Origin: Pseudonocardia sp.
GTDB lineage: Bacteria > Actinomycetota > Actinomycetes > Mycobacteriales > Pseudonocardiaceae
Assembly: GCF_025465255.1 (NCBI RefSeq)
Contig: NZ_JAODNI010000123.1
Location: forward strand, 1-47,146
Length of the DNA: 47,146 nucleotides
Direction of reading: 5' to 3'
In this document: piece after piece, positions 1 to 7,681 of the stretch
Layout of the letters: the number at the start of each line of letters is the position of its first letter
How positions within the stretch are numbered: the stretch's first letter is position 1
Notes under the pieces: model-generated
Told to the model about the DNA's origin: nothing
What the model saw: the letters and a program-made list of their open reading frames with translations, nothing else
The model's database searches: none
Translations under genes and position numbers: made by a program

Positions 1-143
1 ACAACGAGCTGGGTGGGCCGAACGACACCGCGTGTCACTTCGACATCCCGATGCGCGGGAACAGCCTCTACCTCGACGACGAGCTGATCGTCGACGCCGG
101 CGAGCTCACCGTCCCCGAGATGAAGCCCGTGGAGAAGCGCTGA
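1..143 (+). CDS. nicX: 2,5-dihydroxypyridine 5,6-dioxygenase, C-terminal end (partial)
   Basis: Only the last 46 codons are present; the reading frame enters at base 3 and ends at TGA 141-143. The tail contains TACHFDIPM. Its His-x-Asp pair matches the metal-binding His/Asp of NicX, an Fe(II) ring-cleaving dioxygenase of the M29-aminopeptidase-like fold that turns 2,5-dihydroxypyridine into N-formylmaleamate. The NicX assignment leans heavily on the next gene, nicE, which starts inside this stop codon, and on the convergent nic operon. An M29-type aminopeptidase would look similar over so short a stretch. Confidence 0.72.
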   Translation, partial: NELGGPNDTACHFDIPMRGNSLYLDDELIVDAGELTVPEMKPVEKR

Positions 144-889
144 TGCACGACCATCACATCGGCATGATCGTGCCGAGCTCCAACCTCACGATGGAGACCG
201 AGCTCCCCCGCATGCTGCGCTCCCGCGAGGAGGCCGATCCGGAGAACCGGTTCGTGTTCCACGCCGCGCGGGCCCGGATGCAGCACGTGACCCCGGAGCA
301 GCTGCGTGCGATGAACGCGCAGGCCGAGCGGGCAGCGACCGAGCTGGCCGACGCCCGCCCGGACGTCGTCGCCACGGCCTGCCTGGTGGCGATCATGGCC
401 CAGGGCCCCGGCTACCACTGCACCGCCGAGGACGCGATCACCGCGGCGCTGCGGGCGGAGGGCGCGCAGGCGCCCGTGATCTCCTCCGCGGGTGCCCTGC
501 TCGACGGCATCGCCGCGCTGGGCGCCGAGCGCGTCGCGATCATCACGCCGTACATGAAGCCCCTGACCCAGGCGGTGATCGAGTACCTGACCGACGCCGG
601 CGTCGAGGTCGTGGACTCGCTGTCGCTGGAGGTGCCGGACAACCTCGCCGTCGCCCGGCTCGACCCCGCCGACCTGCGCAAGCACTACCAGCAGCTGGAC
701 CTCTCCCGCGCCGATGCCCTGGTGCTCAGCGCGTGCGTGCAGATGCCCTCGCTGCCGTCGATCCAGCCGGTCGAGGAAGAGGTGGGCATCCCGGTGCTCT
801 CCGCGGCCACCGCCACGACCTACCGGATCCTGCAGGAGCTGGGCCTCCCGCCGATCGTCCCGAACGCGGGACGGCTGCTCGCCGGCTGA
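143..889 (+). CDS. nicE: maleate cis-trans isomerase
   Basis: The 248-residue product belongs to the Asp/Glu racemase-like maleate isomerase family, which turns maleate into fumarate, the last step of nicotinate degradation. It opens with HIGMIVPSSNLTMETE, the N-terminal signature of the family, and carries the two expected active-site cysteines at Cys80 (ATAC) and Cys198 (LSACVQMPS). The length is normal. ATG 143 overlaps the upstream nicX stop (TGATG), so the two are translationally coupled; an earlier in-frame ATG at 32 would run through the nicX coding sequence and is rejected. The arylmalonate decarboxylase family is related, but the context favours NicE. Confidence 0.9.
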   Translation: MHDHHIGMIVPSSNLTMETELPRMLRSREEADPENRFVFHAARARMQHVTPEQLRAMNAQAERAATELADARPDVVATACLVAIMAQGPGYHCTAEDAITAALRAEGAQAPVISSAGALLDGIAALGAERVAIITPYMKPLTQAVIEYLTDAGVEVVDSLSLEVPDNLAVARLDPADLRKHYQQLDLSRADALVLSACVQMPSLPSIQPVEEEVGIPVLSAATATTYRILQELGLPPIVPNAGRLLAG

Positions 890-936
890 CCGGGGCCGGA
901 CCGGGCATCGGAGAACCTTCCGGGCACGATGTCCGG

Positions 937-1066
937 ATGCTCAGCGACGACGACCTGACCGCCCGGATCCGGCGGCCGCGGACGCCGGCCGCGCGCTCGG
1001 CCTCGACGTCGGCGAGCCCGAGGTGCTCTACGACGTCTTCTCCGTGGTCGTCCGGCTCGACCAGTG
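937..1066 (+). pseudogene. frameshifted N-terminal remnant, possibly of a phosphotransferase-like gene
   Basis: In the gap between the convergent nicE and nicD, one frame from ATG 937 reads MLSDDDLTARIR. The next frame then reads ALGLDVGEPEVLYDVFSV followed by VVRLD. Joined by a one-base shift near 970-985, this resembles the start of actinobacterial aminoglycoside-phosphotransferase-type proteins, where a VVVRL strand begins the N-lobe. Nothing of the kinase core follows, so it would be a decayed and truncated relic. The family call is from memory and tentative. Confidence 0.35.
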
Positions 1067-1132
1067 GCGCGCGACGCCCGAGTTCACTGGGGCTAGGGCG
1101 ACGGGACCCCGGCTCGCCGGATGCCGGACCCC

Positions 1133-1144
1133 GACTCGCGAGTC
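1133..1144. repeat. 12-bp perfect palindrome at the nicD 3' end
   Basis: GACTCGCGAGTC is a perfect palindrome that overlaps the last bases of the nicD stop codon, in the convergent gap with nicE. The core CGACTCGCG recurs in the large inverted repeat at 9095-9184 at the other side of the nic operon. A role in 3'-end formation is inference only. Confidence 0.45.
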
Positions 1145-1982
1145 AGGTCATGGCGCCGAGGGACTTCCGGAGCAGCGACAGGGCTGCGGGCGGGTTGTCC
1201 CAGAACACCATGTGACCGGCGTCGGGGATCTCGGTCATCGACGCGCCGGGGTTGGCCTTGGCCGCCTCCTCGGCGCCTTCCGCCGTGACGACGGGGGAGT
1301 CGGCGCCGTACAGCAGCGTCGCCGGTGCCGGGACCGACGGCCAGGTGTCGAAGAAGTCCTCGGTCTCGAAGCCCTCGTGGGTGGCCCGGATCGCCTCGGG
1401 ATCGCAGCTCGAGAGCCAGCGCGCCCGCAGCTCCTGTTCGCGCCGCGGCCAGCGCGGCCAGGCCTGCGCGACCTCGTCCGCGTCCGTCCCGCGCCGGGCC
1501 TCGTCGAGCTGGCCGAGGAAGGCCGCCAGCGTGGTCGGGTACGGCCCGCGGCCGGACCCGCTCATCGGCGGGTCCACCAGGACCGTGCCCCGCAGCGGCC
1601 GCATCGTCGCGGTGACCGCGGCTATCCGAGCGCCCATCGAGTGTCCGAGCAGGAGCGGGTCCGTGCCGATCCCGGGGAGCCCGTCGAGAATTGCGAACGT
1701 GTCGGAGGCGTAGTCCGCCAGGCTGTACGACGGCCCGGAGTCCGACAGCCCCCGCCCTCGGACGTCGACGACGATCGGCCGCACCAGGTCCCGCAGCTCG
1801 CGGGCCACGAAGTCCATCGTGATCGCCGGGCTGGTGATCCCGGGCAGGACGACCAGCGGCACGCCGGAGCCGCCGTAGTCGAGGAAGTGCAGGCGCACGT
1901 CCCCGTTCCGCACCCACCGCGATGTGGCGGGGATGTCGGCCAGGTCGGCGAGCGCGTCCTGCCGGACGCAGCGGGCGCTCAT
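1143..1982 (-). CDS. nicD: N-formylmaleamate deformylase (alpha/beta hydrolase)
   Basis: The 279-residue alpha/beta hydrolase has the nucleophile elbow GHSMG (Ser115), a late GADSP segment for the acidic residue and the catalytic His at about 257 in DAGHMVFWDNP. The family includes NicD, which removes formate from N-formylmaleamate to give maleamate. ATG 1980-1982 overlaps the nicF stop codon (ATGA), fixing both the start and membership of the operon. By sequence alone it could be another small-ester or amide hydrolase. The nic neighbours, with NicF making the next product, make NicD by far the best choice. Confidence 0.85.
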   Translation of the reverse strand: MSARCVRQDALADLADIPATSRWVRNGDVRLHFLDYGGSGVPLVVLPGITSPAITMDFVARELRDLVRPIVVDVRGRGLSDSGPSYSLADYASDTFAILDGLPGIGTDPLLLGHSMGARIAAVTATMRPLRGTVLVDPPMSGSGRGPYPTTLAAFLGQLDEARRGTDADEVAQAWPRWPRREQELRARWLSSCDPEAIRATHEGFETEDFFDTWPSVPAPATLLYGADSPVVTAEGAEEAAKANPGASMTEIPDAGHMVFWDNPPAALSLLRKSLGAMT

Positions 1983-2617
1983 TTGACGCCCCCCACGTAG
2001 GCGAGGGCGTCGTCGAGCGAGACGACGTCGCCGTACTTGGCCTGGATGTCGAACAGGTTCGCCTCGGCCGGCCCGTCGGCCCGGTCGCCCACGCACTCCC
2101 GCGGGACGAGCACGGGATAGCCGCACTGCAGCGCGTCGACCACGGTGGCGCGCACGCACCCGCTGGTGGTGGCCCCGCAGACGATCACCGTGTCCGCCCC
2201 CGTCGACGCGAGCAGCGAAGCCAGCCCGGTCCCGAAGAACCCCGAGGCGCCCTTCTTCACGATCAGGTGGTCGGCGTCGGTGAACGGCAGCCGGTCGTCG
2301 ATCTCGACGGCCTCGGACCCGATCGCGAGCGCCCGCATCCCGGGTGCCTTGTCCAGCCAGACCACGGTGTCCAGCTCGGCGGGGGTGTACCCGATCGTCG
2401 TGTAGACGACCGGCACGCCGGCCGGGCCCGCGGCCGCGACCAGCTGCGACGTCGCCGCGACGACCTCGGTCAGGTCCGCACCGGTCGGGTAGGCGGGGTC
2501 GGTGAACCCCTTCGTCAGGTCGACGACCACGATGGCCGGGCGCTCCCCGCGCCGGACCGGCGAGCCGAAGCCCGCCCGGTCGTAGGTCGCGTCGGTCTCG
2601 GATCCGTGGAGGCTCAT
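1979..2617 (-). CDS. nicF: maleamate amidohydrolase (isochorismatase family)
   Basis: The 212-residue cysteine hydrolase of the isochorismatase-like family has the catalytic triad visible: Asp33 in VVDLTKGF, a Lys at 121-122 in VKKGASGFFGT, and Cys154 in GATTSGCVRATVVDA. NicF hydrolyses maleamate to maleate and ammonia. The start ATG (2615-2617) overlaps the stop of the upstream FeS subunit gene, and its stop overlaps the nicD start. Nicotinamidases and N-carbamoylsarcosine amidases share the fold, but the pathway position between nicD and nicE substrates supports NicF. Confidence 0.87.
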   Translation of the reverse strand: MSLHGSETDATYDRAGFGSPVRRGERPAIVVVDLTKGFTDPAYPTGADLTEVVAATSQLVAAAGPAGVPVVYTTIGYTPAELDTVVWLDKAPGMRALAIGSEAVEIDDRLPFTDADHLIVKKGASGFFGTGLASLLASTGADTVIVCGATTSGCVRATVVDALQCGYPVLVPRECVGDRADGPAEANLFDIQAKYGDVVSLDDALAYVGGVK

Positions 2618-3120
2618 GCGGTGCTCCTGTCGAGCTGGTCCTGGAAGGCGGCGCGCCGGCGCGAGGCGCAGTCGTCGATCGCCTCGACGATGGTCTGGTA
2701 TCCGGTGCACCGGCACAGGTTCGAGGCCACGACCTCGCGGATCTCCTCCTTCGTGGCCTCCGGCTCCTCGGCGAGGTAGCCCTCGGCGAGCATGAGCATC
2801 CCGGGCGTGCAGAACCCGCACTGCAGGCCGTGGTGCTCGGAGAAGCACCGCTGGAGGTCGTTCAACGTCCCGTCCGGCTCCGCGAGCGACTCCACGGTCC
2901 GGATCTCGGCCCCCTCGACCTGCGCGGCGAACAGCAGGCAGGCCCGGGCCGGCGCGCCGTCGACGAGCACGGTGCAGGCGCCGCAGATCCCGTGCTCGCA
3001 CCCGACGTGCGTGCCGGTCAGGCCCAGGTCGTGGCGCAGCACGTCGACGAGCGTGCGGCGGGGCTCGATCGCGAGATCGTGCCGCTCGCCGTTCACGGTC
3101 AGCTCGATCAGCTGGATCAT
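2614..3120 (-). CDS. nicotinate hydroxylase, 2Fe-2S subunit (CODH/xanthine dehydrogenase type)
   Basis: The 168-residue protein carries both [2Fe-2S] clusters of the small subunit of molybdenum hydroxylases. The plant-type ferredoxin cluster uses Cys41, Cys46, Cys49 and Cys61 (CEHGICGAC). The alpha-helical cluster uses Cys101, Cys104, Cys136 and Cys138 (CGFC and CRC). It passes electrons from the molybdenum site to FAD. It lies between the large subunit gene (4-bp overlap) and nicF. In this cluster it would serve hydroxylation of nicotinate to 6-hydroxynicotinate. The substrate is inferred from context. Confidence 0.88.
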   Translation of the reverse strand: MIQLIELTVNGERHDLAIEPRRTLVDVLRHDLGLTGTHVGCEHGICGACTVLVDGAPARACLLFAAQVEGAEIRTVESLAEPDGTLNDLQRCFSEHHGLQCGFCTPGMLMLAEGYLAEEPEATKEEIREVVASNLCRCTGYQTIVEAIDDCASRRRAAFQDQLDRSTA

Positions 3121-5480
3121 GCCTTCTCCAATGCCCTGAAGATCGCTTCCCGCGGGACCGGGGTGTCGTCGAGCTCGACCCCGGTGTGCCGCAACGCGTC
3201 GTTCACCGCGTTGAGGACTGCGGCGGGCGCCCCGATCGTGCCGCCCTCGCCGGCGCCCTTGGCGCCGCTCTCGGTGAACGCGCAGGGCGTCTCGAGGTGC
3301 TCGATCCGTACGTCCGGGATCTCCGCGGCCGTCGGGACCTTGTACTCCATGAAGCTCGGCGCGAGCGGCTGGCCGGCGTCGTCGTAGGTGACCTGCTCGA
3401 ACAGCGCCCCGGCGATGCCCTGCGCGATCCCGCCGCGGGCCTGCCCCTCGACGACCTGCGGGTGGATCGCCACGCCGCAGTCCTCGACGCAGACGTACCG
3501 CAGGATCTCGATCCCACCCGTGCCCGGGTCCAGCTCGACGACCACGCCGTGGGTGGCGTTGGAGAACGTCCCGTCGCCGCCGACGTCGAAGCTCGCCGTG
3601 GCCGACAGGCCCGGCCCGACGCCCTTGGGTAGCAGGTGCGCCTTCAGGTAGGCGACGTCGGCGATCTCCGCGAAGGACAGCGACCGGTCCCCGACGCGGA
3701 CGCCGCCCGCCCCGTCGAGCTCGGCCGAGTCGACGTCGGCCTCGAGCAGGTGCGCCGCGATCTCGCGCAGCTGGTCGCCGAGCTTGACCGATGCGGCCGC
3801 CACCGCGCTGCCGCCGATGGTGATCGAGCGTGAGGCGAACGAGCCCCAGCCGTAGGTGATCCGATCGGTGTCGCCCTGCACGATCTTGACCCGGTCGTAC
3901 GGGATCCCCAGCCGGTCCGCCACGATCTGCGCCATCGTCGTCTCGTGGCTCTGCCCGTGGGAGAGGGTGCCGGTGGTGACCGAGACCGTCCCGTTCAGGT
4001 CCATCCGGATCTCGGAGATGTCGAAGCCGGGCACGACCTCCATCCTCCGCTGCGCGAACGCCCCCGAGCCGTAGCCGGTGCGCTCCGAGAAGCAGGAGAA
4101 GCCGATGCCGATCACCCGGTTCTCGTCCGAGCGACGAGAGAACCAACCCTCGTCGCGCAGGGTCTGTTCGCACAGGTCGAGCGACTCCAGGTAGGACCCC
4201 GGGTCGTAGGTGATGTCGTTGACGCCCTTGTACGGGAACACGGTGATCACGTTGCGGCGCCGCAGCTCCACCGCGTCCAGCCCGAGCGCGCGGGCGGCCT
4301 TCTCGAAGACCCGCTCGACGACCATCACGTACTGCGGCCGGCTCACACCGCGGTACGGCGCGGTCGGCGCCTTGTTCGTGGTGACGGCCCGCCCGCGCAC
4401 CCGGTACGCGGGGATCTTGTAGACGCCCGGCATCTCGGCGGACGCCATCAGCGGCTCGATCCCGGCCGTGAACGGGTAGCAGGAGTAGGCGCCCATGTCG
4501 CAGACGACGTCGGCGTCGAGCGCCAGGATCTCCCCCTCGGCGGAGAAGGCGGCCCGCACGGCGTAGCGCTGCTCGCGGGCGAGGAAGGCCGCGGTCAGGG
4601 CGTCGCGCCGGTCCTCGATCCACTTGACCGGCCTGCGGAGCCGGAGCGCGGCGGCCGCGGCGGCGATCTCCTCGCGCCCGACCACGCACTTCTGCCCGAA
4701 CCCGCCGCCCATGTCCGGCACGATGACCCGGACCTGCTTCTCGTCCAGGCCCACGCACCGCGCCAGCACGGTCCGGACCTGGTGCGGGACCTGGGAGCAG
4801 GTCTGTACGCGCAGCTGCTCGTCCCGGTCGTCCCAGTCGGCGACGACGCCGCGGGTCTCCAGCGGGAGAGCGTTCTGCCGGCCGGTCTTGGTGTGCACCT
4901 CGACGACCGTGTGCGCCTCGTCGAAGATCGCGTCGATTCCCTCGGTGGCGAAGAGCGAGACGTCGACCAGCGTGTTCCGGGGGGCCTCGGCGTGCACCAG
5001 GGGAGCGCCCTCGGCGAGCGCCGCGGTGTCGGAGACGACGGGCTGCAGCGGCGCGTACTCGACGATCGCGGCCTCGACCCCGTCCTCCACGGCGTAGGGA
5101 TCGCGGGCGACGACGATCGCCACCGGCTCGCCGACGTAGCGCGCCCGGTCATGAGCCAGCACCGGCATCGCGGTGGGCACGAACTCGTGCGGCGGGCGGT
5201 CGAGCAGCGCGGTGACGCCGCGCAGGTTCAGGTCGGCGGCGCTGTAGGCGGCCACCACGCCCGGCACGGCCCGGACCTCGGAGAGGTCGACGGACAGGAT
5301 CTCCGCGTGCGCCTCGGTGCTGCGGACGAACTGGGCGTGCAGCATCCCGGGAAGGACGATGTCGTCGACGAACCGTCCGCGGCCGGCCAGTAACCGCGGG
5401 TCCTCGCGGCGCGGGACCGAGGCGCCGACCCAGGCGCCGTCGCGCCGGAGGTGTGGACTTCTCTGGGGTGGCTCAGCCAC
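3117..5480 (-). CDS. nicotinate hydroxylase, molybdopterin-binding large subunit
   Basis: The 787-residue protein is full length for the CoxL/xanthine dehydrogenase large-subunit family. Visible signatures are the N-terminal WVGASVPRREDPRLLAGRG, the Moco-binding MGGGFGQK near 257-264, and the proposed catalytic Glu near 745 in GAKGAGEGGTIGAP. The active-site loop reads APYRGVSRP rather than the Cys-containing loop of form I CO dehydrogenases, so it is a hydroxylase and not a CO dehydrogenase. GTG 5480 is used because the family signature starts 17 residues later; it overlaps the FAD subunit gene by 8 bp. The substrate (nicotinate, 6-position) is inferred from the nic genes. It differs from the two-subunit NicAB of Pseudomonas, whose large subunit uses cytochromes. 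Confidence 0.85.
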   Translation of the reverse strand: MAEPPQRSPHLRRDGAWVGASVPRREDPRLLAGRGRFVDDIVLPGMLHAQFVRSTEAHAEILSVDLSEVRAVPGVVAAYSAADLNLRGVTALLDRPPHEFVPTAMPVLAHDRARYVGEPVAIVVARDPYAVEDGVEAAIVEYAPLQPVVSDTAALAEGAPLVHAEAPRNTLVDVSLFATEGIDAIFDEAHTVVEVHTKTGRQNALPLETRGVVADWDDRDEQLRVQTCSQVPHQVRTVLARCVGLDEKQVRVIVPDMGGGFGQKCVVGREEIAAAAAALRLRRPVKWIEDRRDALTAAFLAREQRYAVRAAFSAEGEILALDADVVCDMGAYSCYPFTAGIEPLMASAEMPGVYKIPAYRVRGRAVTTNKAPTAPYRGVSRPQYVMVVERVFEKAARALGLDAVELRRRNVITVFPYKGVNDITYDPGSYLESLDLCEQTLRDEGWFSRRSDENRVIGIGFSCFSERTGYGSGAFAQRRMEVVPGFDISEIRMDLNGTVSVTTGTLSHGQSHETTMAQIVADRLGIPYDRVKIVQGDTDRITYGWGSFASRSITIGGSAVAAASVKLGDQLREIAAHLLEADVDSAELDGAGGVRVGDRSLSFAEIADVAYLKAHLLPKGVGPGLSATASFDVGGDGTFSNATHGVVVELDPGTGGIEILRYVCVEDCGVAIHPQVVEGQARGGIAQGIAGALFEQVTYDDAGQPLAPSFMEYKVPTAAEIPDVRIEHLETPCAFTESGAKGAGEGGTIGAPAAVLNAVNDALRHTGVELDDTPVPREAIFRALEKA

Positions 5481-6252
5481 GGGAAGCTTCCTTTCGTGCC
5501 CGCTGGACCAGCGTGCGGACCAGGCCGCGGCGGTAGTGCGCGCTGATTCCCGGCTCGTCGCGCAGCTCGAGCGCGCCGGCGATCTCCTCGGCGGTCCCGG
5601 CCCGCTCGACCAGCACAGGGGTGGGGGCGACCCCGCCGAGCACGACCCGGTCGGCGTCGAGGTCGACGGCCGCGGCGACCAGCGCGAAGTCCCCGCGCCG
5701 GTCCGCGTACTCCGTCAGCGCCGCCCGGGGGGCGGGCCGCGGGAACACGACCTCGACGATCAGCTCGTCGGGCTGCAGGGCCGTGGTGAACGGGCCCCGG
5801 AAGAAGTCGACCGCCCGGATCTCGCGGACCCCCGACGGTCCTTCCGCGCGGATCCGGGCGTCGAGCAGGACGGCGAGCAGGCACCACTCGGCCGCCGCGT
5901 CGGCGTGGGCGATGCTCCCGCCGACCGTCCCGCGGGTGCGGATGGGCAGGTGGCCCACCCACCGCATCGCGCGGGACAGCACCGCGAAGTCCCCGAGGTC
6001 CGCCTTCTCGACCGCGCGGTGCGTGGTCAGCGCCCCGAGGCGCAGCGAGTCGCCGTCGCGGCGGATCCCGGCGAGCCCCTCGACGTGCGTGATGTCGACC
6101 AGGTGCTCGGGCCGGGCGAGCCGGAAGTTCATCATCGCGACCAGGCTCTGGCCACCCGCGATGACCTTGGCGTCGTCGCCCAGCTCGGTGAGGAGCCCTA
6201 CCGCGCCCGCCGTGGTGCGGGCGCGGTGGTAGGTGAAGGCGGCGGGCTTCAC
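5473..6252 (-). CDS. nicotinate hydroxylase, FAD-binding medium subunit
   Basis: The 259-residue protein resembles CoxM and other medium subunits. FAD pyrophosphate-binding motifs are visible at IAGGQSLVAMMNFR (31-44) and RTRGTVGGSIAHADAAAE (105-122). This subunit accepts electrons from the FeS subunit. GTG 6250-6252 overlaps the stop of the upstream transporter gene (GTGA), fixing the start. The M-L-S gene order is the usual one for three-subunit molybdenum hydroxylases. Confidence 0.86.
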   Translation of the reverse strand: MKPAAFTYHRARTTAGAVGLLTELGDDAKVIAGGQSLVAMMNFRLARPEHLVDITHVEGLAGIRRDGDSLRLGALTTHRAVEKADLGDFAVLSRAMRWVGHLPIRTRGTVGGSIAHADAAAEWCLLAVLLDARIRAEGPSGVREIRAVDFFRGPFTTALQPDELIVEVVFPRPAPRAALTEYADRRGDFALVAAAVDLDADRVVLGGVAPTPVLVERAGTAEEIAGALELRDEPGISAHYRRGLVRTLVQRARKEASRG

Positions 6253-7661
6253 GCGGAGCGGGCCGGCTGGGTGGTGGGCGCCTCGGCGCCCGTGACGTCC
6301 TCGGACCCGACGATCCGGTCGAGCTCGCGGCCCTTGGTCTCCGGCGCGGCCAGCGCCATGTAGAGCACCGCACCGAGCACGACCACGCCCATCAGGGCGA
6401 ACGTCAGCGGCAGGCCCAGGACCGGCCAGAGCAGGCTGCCGAAGATCAGCGGTACGAAGCCGGTGACCGCGCGGCTCATCGACGAGGCCCAGCCGAACCC
6501 GCTGGCGCGCAGTTCGGTCGGGTAGAGCTCCGAGACGTAGGCGTACATCACCGGGATCACCACGAGGGCGAAGAACCCGAAGACCGCGATCATCACGATG
6601 GCCGCCGTCGGCGAGCCCAGGACCAGGGAGAAGACCAGCAGGGACAGGGCGGCGAGCGGGGCCGCGACGCCGATGACCCACTTCCGGCCGACGACCTCGA
6701 CCAGCACCACGGAGGTGATGACGCCGAGGATGCCGACCGCGTTCATCACGGTCGTGGAGCCGAACGCGGCGACCTCGCCCATGCCCTGCGCCCGCAGGAT
6801 GGACGGCATCCAGGACAGGGCGGCGTAGTAGACGACCATCACGGAGATGAACAGCGCCCAGGCCACGCCGGTGACCTTCGGGTTGAACGCCCAGACCAGC
6901 CGGAGCTGGTCGACGGCGGCTGCCAGGCCCTTCTTCCGCGACGCGGTGGCCTCCGGCACCACGGCCGGGATCTCGTAGGGCTCGGGCGTGGCGCCGGTCC
7001 GCGCCACCATGTCGTCGATGACGGCCCGGGCCTCGGCCTCGCGCCCGGTGCGGGCCAGGTAGATCGGCGATTCCGGCACGCCGCGGCGGATCCAGACCAG
7101 CAGGATCGCGGGCAGCACCATCAGTGCGAGCATCCAGCGCCAGTTGCCGGTGACCGGCACGAGGAACGTGGCGGTGACGCCGGCGAGCGTGGTGCCGATC
7201 GGCCACCAGCCGTCCATCGCGGCGAGCACCCGCCCGCGCTGCTTGCGCGGCGAGAACTCGCTGACGATCGCGTAGTCCACCGGGATGCAGCCGCCCAGGC
7301 CGACGCCGGCCAGGAAGCGGAGCACCAGGAAGACCTCCCAGCTCGGCGACAGCGCGCCCAGCACGGAGAACAGCGCGAAGATCATCAGGGTGATCGAGAA
7401 GGCCTTCTTGCGGCCCATCCGGTCCGCGATGGTGCCCCAGGCGATCGCACCGACCGCCATGCCGATCAGGTTGGCCGTCGCGACGAGGCCGCGCTGGCCG
7501 GTGCCGAGCCCGAACTCGGTGCCGAGCAGTGGGGTGAGGAAGCCGTTCAGGGAGACGTCCCAGGCGTCGAACATGTACCCGAGACCGCCGATGACGAAGA
7601 TCCGGCCCTGCACCCCCCACTTCCACGGGAGGTCCTGGACGACCTGGTCGCCTGTACGCAT
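6249..7661 (-). CDS. MFS transporter, probable nicotinate uptake permease
   Basis: The 470-residue protein has about 12 predicted membrane helices and major facilitator signatures: GTIADRMGRKKAF in the loop after helix 2, RFLAGVGLGG in helix 4, VPESPIYLARTGREAEA at the end of helix 6 and the C-terminal PETKGRELDRI. These are typical of the sugar/aromatic-acid proton symporter branches. It lies inside the nic operon, 20 bp after nicC and overlapping the FAD subunit gene. Nicotinate or a pyridine carboxylate is therefore the likely cargo. The substrate is inference. Confidence 0.8.
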   Translation of the reverse strand: MRTGDQVVQDLPWKWGVQGRIFVIGGLGYMFDAWDVSLNGFLTPLLGTEFGLGTGQRGLVATANLIGMAVGAIAWGTIADRMGRKKAFSITLMIFALFSVLGALSPSWEVFLVLRFLAGVGLGGCIPVDYAIVSEFSPRKQRGRVLAAMDGWWPIGTTLAGVTATFLVPVTGNWRWMLALMVLPAILLVWIRRGVPESPIYLARTGREAEARAVIDDMVARTGATPEPYEIPAVVPEATASRKKGLAAAVDQLRLVWAFNPKVTGVAWALFISVMVVYYAALSWMPSILRAQGMGEVAAFGSTTVMNAVGILGVITSVVLVEVVGRKWVIGVAAPLAALSLLVFSLVLGSPTAAIVMIAVFGFFALVVIPVMYAYVSELYPTELRASGFGWASSMSRAVTGFVPLIFGSLLWPVLGLPLTFALMGVVVLGAVLYMALAAPETKGRELDRIVGSEDVTGAEAPTTQPARSA

Positions 7662-7681
7662 GATCTGCTCCGGTTCTCGAC

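Noticed and set aside
714..2000. Long plus-strand open frame of 428 codons across nicE and the nicD antisense
   Set aside because: Its protein is Arg/Pro/Gly-rich shadow sequence, apart from the short segment treated as a relic at 937-1066; nicE and nicD explain the region.
3945..5393. 482-codon open frame antisense to the molybdenum large subunit
   Set aside because: Composition is typical of the strand opposite a high-GC gene, with no motifs; the minus-strand gene carries clear Moco signatures.
3117..5480. Aerobic CO dehydrogenase (CoxL)
   Set aside because: The diagnostic Cys-containing active-site loop of form I CoxL is replaced by APYRGVSRP, and the neighbours are nicotinate genes.
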